Assembly: GCA_030038765.1 (NCBI GenBank)
Contig: JASHRA010000179.1
Span: forward strand, 1-10,300
Reading direction: 5' to 3'
Length of the DNA: 10,300 bases
DNA from: Candidatus Dormiibacterota bacterium
Lineage (GTDB): Bacteria; Chloroflexota; Dormibacteria; Aeolococcales; Bog-877
A program made the position numbers and the translations under genes. Shown piece after piece: positions 6,794-10,300 of the stretch. Below the pieces are notes generated by a model. That model saw only the letters and a list, made by a program, of their open reading frames with translations, ran no database searches and had not been told where the DNA came from. Every line of letters starts with the position of its first letter. Position 1 is the first letter of the stretch.

Positions 6794-9360
6794 GGCGCCA
6801 CCGGCGCCGTCTCCGGCACGGGAGACGGGACCTCGAGCACGACCCGGGTGCCGCGGCCGGGGAGGCTGTGCACCTCGAGGTGGCCGCCACAGCTGGAGGC
6901 TCGCTCCCGCATCGAGGTGATGCCGAAGGAGCCGGCCCGGGTGGGGCCGGAGGGATCGAAGCCGGAGCCGTCGTCGTGCACCTCCAGCCGGAACCTCTGG
7001 CCCGGGCTGGAGAGCCGCACCCGGAGGTGAGCCGGGTGGCCGTGGTTGAGGGCGTTGGCCGCCGCCTCCATGAAGATGCGGAAGGCGGCCACCTCGGCCT
7101 GCGGCGAGGGCCGGCGCAGGACCCCGAGGAGCTCCAGCTGGCCCTCCACGTCGGGCCGCTCGCAGAGCCGCTCCAGCTCCTCGCGGATGGCTGCGGCCAG
7201 GTCGTTGCGCTGGAGCGCCTCCGGCCTCAGGTCCCAGACCGAGCGGCGGGCCTCCTGGAGGCTGGAGCGGGCCAGGTCCGTGGCCTGGGCCAGCGCGCCC
7301 TGGGCGCGGCCGGGCTCGCGGCTGAGCCAGGCCTCCGCCGCCTGGAGCTGGACGACGATGCCGGCCAGGCCCTGGGCGAGCGTGTCGTGGATCTCGCGGG
7401 CGATGCGGTTGCGCTCGTTGACGGTGGCCATCTCCTCGGTGTCGGCGAAGAGCTGGGCGTTGCGCAGCGCCAGCGCCAGCTGGCCGGCCAGGACCTCCAG
7501 CATCTCCACCTGGCGGGAGCTGGGCACCTCGTCCTGGCGCAGCACCAGGTAGCCGACACGGGCCCCGGTGACGAGGAGCGGCACCACCACCAGGTCGCCG
7601 ACCTTGACCGGCGTCTCCGAGGAGACCTCGGCCTGGCGCAGGGCCAGCCCCAGCTCGGCCGCGCCCGCCCCCACCGGCTCGCCCCGGACCGCCTGGCCCA
7701 CCAGGCGCACGCCCTGGGCGGCGGTGCCGTCACTGAGGTAGACGGACACCTCGCTGACGTTCCAGAGCTGGCGCAGGCGGTCGGCGGCGCCGCTGGCGAC
7801 GTCGGCCAGCACCAGGGAGCGGCTCAGGTCGGCGCTGACCGAGTTGAGGATGGCCAGCTCCTCGTTGCGATCGCGGAGCTCGGCGGTGCGCGCCTCGACG
7901 CGCTGCTCCAGCAGCCTCTGGGAGGCGTCGATGAGCTGGCGCTGGCCGGCCAGGCGCTGGCGCATGCGCTCCAGCGCGGACTCCAGCCCACCGATCTCGT
8001 CGGTGGGCACCGGGCTGAGCGCCACCGGAGTGTCGAGGTCCCCGCCGGAGATGCGGCGCGAGGCGTCGGTCAGCCCGGAGAGGGGGCGGATCAGGCGCCC
8101 GCTGATGACCCGGGCCAGGATGGCGACGAGGAAGGCCAGCACCACCAGCACGGGGAGCAGGAGCGCGGTGACCCCGACCAGGCCCCGGGTGATGGTCTGG
8201 GAGAAGCCGACCACGCTGCCGTCGATGCCGCTGACCGGGACCCCCACACCCAGGCTCCACTGGCTGGCCGCCAGGGGGCTGTAGAAGACCTCGACCACGT
8301 CGCCGGCGAGGTTCACCGTCTGCTCCCCGGCGAAGCCCGTGCGCATGCTGTTCCCCACCGTGAGCCAGGGGCTGTTGGCGGAGACGAGGTTGATGGTCGC
8401 CGCCTGCCGCTGCTTGCGCGTGGCCACGCCGAGGTCAGCCGCCGCCGACGGCGAGTAGCTGAGCACGGTGCCGTCGCTGCTGACGAGGAAGCTGTAGCCG
8501 CCCTCGGAGTGCCCGGGCGAGCCGCTGAGGAAGGTGGAGACCAGCGTCTTGACGGTGATGTTGGCCCCCACCCAGAAGGGGATGCCGCTGCTGGAGTCGG
8601 TCTCGGTGGCGACCGTCACCGTCTCCCCGCCGGCGGCGGGGTTGTCGTAGACGGGGGTCCAGACGACGCTCTGGGAGAGCTGCGGCAGCAGCGAGCGCCA
8701 GCGCCGGCTGTCGAGGTCGGAGGTCAGGCGCTGGACGCCCGCCTGGTAGTCGGGGAGCGGCGGCGAGAGGTCGCTGACGGTGACCCCGGGGCTGCGCGTG
8801 ATGGCCCAGGTCGGGGCCACCGCGGTTAACCCCTGCTGGGGCAGCTGCACCCAGACGTCGGCCACCTCGGGGTGCAGGTTGTAGACCAGGGCCAGCTGGC
8901 TCCCCAGCGAGCGCAGCGCCAGGACCTGGGGCGAGGGCTCGGCGGCGCTGCCCCCGGGCCCGTAGAGGGAGATCCCGGCCGCCTCGCTGCTGGGGGGCGG
9001 CTGGGCCGGCGGCTGGGCCAGGGCAGCGCCCGTGGCCTGGCTCAACAGGGCCACCTCGTTCTGCACCGACTGGAGCTCGTTGTTGATCAGCAGCGCCTTG
9101 CTGTGGACCAGGTCGTTGAGGTGCGCGTCCTGGCTCGACTCCAGCTGCGAGTTGGCCGTCTTGAGCGCGCCGCTGTTGAGCCAGGAGAGGGCTCCCAGCC
9201 CGGTCAGGCTCACGATCGCCAGCGGGATGACCGAAACCGCCAGCATCGCGACCAGGATGCGGTGCCGGATGCTGACCCGGTACCAGCGCCCGGCCGCGTC
9301 CAGGGTGTGTCCGCGGTGGAACCGCCCGCGGCGGCCCGCCCTAACGGCTGGTCGTGACAT
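6790..9360 (-). CDS. Cache-HAMP-GAF sensor histidine kinase (HisKA_3/NarX-like)
   Basis: Membrane sensor kinase of 856 aa. A basic N-terminus precedes membrane segment 1 (about 35-59). An extracellular region (about 60-390) resembles a double Cache domain: helical start, PVYDN near 236, and a second module with GYSFLVSSDGTVLSYSP (288-304). Membrane segment 2 (about 393-418) leads to a HAMP domain (about 419-470), a coiled coil (470-505), and a GAF-like domain (about 510-635). The HisKA_3 dimer domain carries the phospho-acceptor His658 in REIHDTLAQGLAGI. The ATPase domain has the N box (EAAANALNH, 765-773), the G1 box (DDGSGFD, 796-802) and GSFGITSMRERA (810-821). All catalytic motifs look intact. 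Double Cache domains commonly bind amino acids and other small metabolites outside the cell. It overlaps its regulator gene by 4 nt. The ATG start has only a weak AGTAGG upstream. Confidence 0.96.
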   Translation of the reverse strand: MSRPAVRAGRRGRFHRGHTLDAAGRWYRVSIRHRILVAMLAVSVIPLAIVSLTGLGALSWLNSGALKTANSQLESSQDAHLNDLVHSKALLINNELQSVQNEVALLSQATGAALAQPPAQPPPSSEAAGISLYGPGGSAAEPSPQVLALRSLGSQLALVYNLHPEVADVWVQLPQQGLTAVAPTWAITRSPGVTVSDLSPPLPDYQAGVQRLTSDLDSRRWRSLLPQLSQSVVWTPVYDNPAAGGETVTVATETDSSSGIPFWVGANITVKTLVSTFLSGSPGHSEGGYSFLVSSDGTVLSYSPSAAADLGVATRKQRQAATINLVSANSPWLTVGNSMRTGFAGEQTVNLAGDVVEVFYSPLAASQWSLGVGVPVSGIDGSVVGFSQTITRGLVGVTALLLPVLVVLAFLVAILARVISGRLIRPLSGLTDASRRISGGDLDTPVALSPVPTDEIGGLESALERMRQRLAGQRQLIDASQRLLEQRVEARTAELRDRNEELAILNSVSADLSRSLVLADVASGAADRLRQLWNVSEVSVYLSDGTAAQGVRLVGQAVRGEPVGAGAAELGLALRQAEVSSETPVKVGDLVVVPLLVTGARVGYLVLRQDEVPSSRQVEMLEVLAGQLALALRNAQLFADTEEMATVNERNRIAREIHDTLAQGLAGIVVQLQAAEAWLSREPGRAQGALAQATDLARSSLQEARRSVWDLRPEALQRNDLAAAIREELERLCERPDVEGQLELLGVLRRPSPQAEVAAFRIFMEAAANALNHGHPAHLRVRLSSPGQRFRLEVHDDGSGFDPSGPTRAGSFGITSMRERASSCGGHLEVHSLPGRGTRVVLEVPSPVPETAPVAP

Positions 9361-9514
9361 GGCCTACTCGGCAGTTGGAGGCGACGAAGGGCTGCTCATG
9401 GTACACAGTCTTCGACGCGCCAAAGGGCGGCTCCAGTTCCGCATGGGACCAACCACGATTAAACAACAGAGCTCGGGCTTCTCCCCCCCCGGTACCTCGG
9501 CGGGCGCGGGCGCG
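9361..9514. other. Divergent intergenic region, histidine kinase / glycerate kinase
   Basis: This stretch separates two divergent genes and should hold both promoters. It is less GC-rich than its surroundings, with a patch reading GATTAAACAACA (9457-9468). On the minus strand, TACCAT (9400-9395) is a possible -10 for the histidine kinase, but the best -35 (TTTGGC) is only 15 nt away, so no promoter is called. On the plus strand, in-frame ATGs for the kinase gene occur at 9359, 9398 and 9443. AAGG lies 7 nt before 9398. The first 23 codons from 9398 use many A/T-ending codons, unlike the gene proper, so the region is read here as mainly non-coding. Confidence 0.5.
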
Positions 9515-10300
9515 GTGCTGCTGGCGCCCAACGCCTTCAAGGGCACGCTCAGCGCCGAGGAGGCCTGCCAGGCCATGGCCGAGGGCGTCCGAGAGGTGTG
9601 GCCGGAGCGCGAGCTGCGCCCCGTGCCGATGGCGGACGGGGGCGACGGCTTCCTCAGCGCCGTGGTCCGGGCCGCCCGCGCCGAGGTCTGGCGGGAGCCG
9701 GTCTCGGGGCCGCTCCTGGAACCGGTCTCGGCCCCCGCCGGCTGGCTCCCGGAACCGGCCCCCGGGACCGCGGTGGTGGAGCTGGCCGAGGCCTGCGGGC
9801 TCCGCCTCGTGGCCGCGCCGGGCCCCGGGACCGCGGCCCGGGCCAGCACCCGGGGGCTGGGGGAGGTGATGCAGGCCGCCCTCCGGCGCCGGCCCGGGCG
9901 GCTCCTGGTGGGCATCGGCGGCAGCGCCTCCACCGATGGCGGAGCGGGCATGGCCCAGGCCCTCGGCTACCGCTTCCTGGACGGGACCGGCCAGCCGCTG
10001 GGCCCGGGCGGCCTGGAGCTGCTGCGCCTGGAGCGGATCCTGCCTCCCGAGCAGCCGTCCTGGCGGGGGGTGGAGGTGGTCGCCGCCTGCGACGTCGACA
10101 ACCCACTCCTCGGGGAGCGGGGCGCGGCCGCCTTCTTCGGGCCCCAGAAGGGCGCCGACCCGGAACTGGTGCGAGGGCTGGAGCGCGGTCTGGCGCGCCT
10201 CGCCGCTCGGGTCGGGGAGGACCTCGGCTGGGCGCCGCCCGGGGATCGGCCCGGGATGGGCGCGGCCGGCGGCACCGGCTTCGGGCTGGCCGCCTTCCTC
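9515..10300 (+). CDS. Glycerate kinase, GlxK/GarK family (3' end beyond window)
   Basis: Phosphorylates glycerate with ATP, feeding it into lower glycolysis; members of this family generally give 2-phosphoglycerate. From GTG 9515, 262 residues are visible and roughly 110 are missing past the right edge. Family motifs, in order: LLAPNAFKGTLSAEEA (2-17), PMADGGDGF (38-46), GIGGSASTDGGAGMAQALG (133-151), DVDNPLLG with the following GERGAAAFFGPQKGA (193-214), and GAAGGTGFGLAAF (249-261). The start is uncertain. GTG 9515 puts the phosphate-binding APNAFKG motif right at the N-terminus, as usual for the family, but lacks a Shine-Dalgarno and would be leaderless or weak. ATG 9398 has an AAGG 7 nt upstream but adds 39 residues with atypical codons. 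The gene is divergent from the histidine kinase, with no clear link to the transporter. Confidence 0.93.
   Translation, partial: MLLAPNAFKGTLSAEEACQAMAEGVREVWPERELRPVPMADGGDGFLSAVVRAARAEVWREPVSGPLLEPVSAPAGWLPEPAPGTAVVELAEACGLRLVAAPGPGTAARASTRGLGEVMQAALRRRPGRLLVGIGGSASTDGGAGMAQALGYRFLDGTGQPLGPGGLELLRLERILPPEQPSWRGVEVVAACDVDNPLLGERGAAAFFGPQKGADPELVRGLERGLARLAARVGEDLGWAPPGDRPGMGAAGGTGFGLAAFL

Noticed and set aside
6868..8829. 653-codon plus-strand frame opposite the histidine kinase
   Set aside because: It is a low-complexity shadow of an intact kinase with all catalytic motifs on the minus strand.
9395..9425. Minus-strand TTTGGC and TACCAT as a histidine kinase promoter
   Set aside because: The 15-nt spacing is short and the -35 match is poor, so it was left as a remark only.
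9364..9951. 195-codon minus-strand frame opposite the glycerate kinase
   Set aside because: The plus strand here encodes strongly conserved glycerate kinase motifs; the minus frame is Pro/Ser/Arg/Ala-rich with no domain.

Overview
The window is GC-rich DNA with strong G/C preference at third codon positions, short intergenic gaps, several GTG starts (four confident ones) and long spurious open frames opposite the real genes. This fits a high-GC, probably single-membrane bacterium such as an actinobacterium or a related soil lineage. The sequence alone does not fix the genus.

Six complete genes run leftward on the minus strand from about 9360 down to 26. In transcription order they are: a large membrane sensor histidine kinase with a Cache-like extracellular domain (9360-6790); its NarL/LuxR-type response regulator, with a 4-nt overlap (6793-6152); a family-5 substrate-binding protein, here SBP2 (6034-4139); a DppB-type permease (4031-3090); a DppC-type permease (3041-2109); and a second, closely related substrate-binding protein, SBP1 (1924-26). 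One rightward gene starts near 9515 and runs off the right edge. It is a clear GlxK/GarK-type glycerate kinase, divergent from the kinase gene.

The leftward genes look like a sense-and-import module. The histidine kinase would detect an extracellular small molecule and phosphorylate the regulator. A plausible sigma70-like promoter sits exactly at the regulator/SBP2 junction, so the transporter genes can be transcribed separately from the two-component genes. SBP2 and SBP1 would deliver ligand to one DppB/DppC channel. No ATPase gene (DppD/DppF type) is present; it may lie left of position 1 or elsewhere.

Notable non-coding structure: a very strong hairpin between SBP2 and the permeases, a dyad inside the promoter spacer upstream of SBP2, and a gap of about 184 nt between dppC and SBP1 that is dense in small inverted repeats and carries an isolated, perfect Shine-Dalgarno-like stretch. 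No RNA genes, insertion sequences, CRISPR arrays or phage genes were seen. All parts belong to known families. The interest lies in their arrangement: paired, non-lipoprotein SBPs around a single permease pair, next to a Cache-type two-component system.
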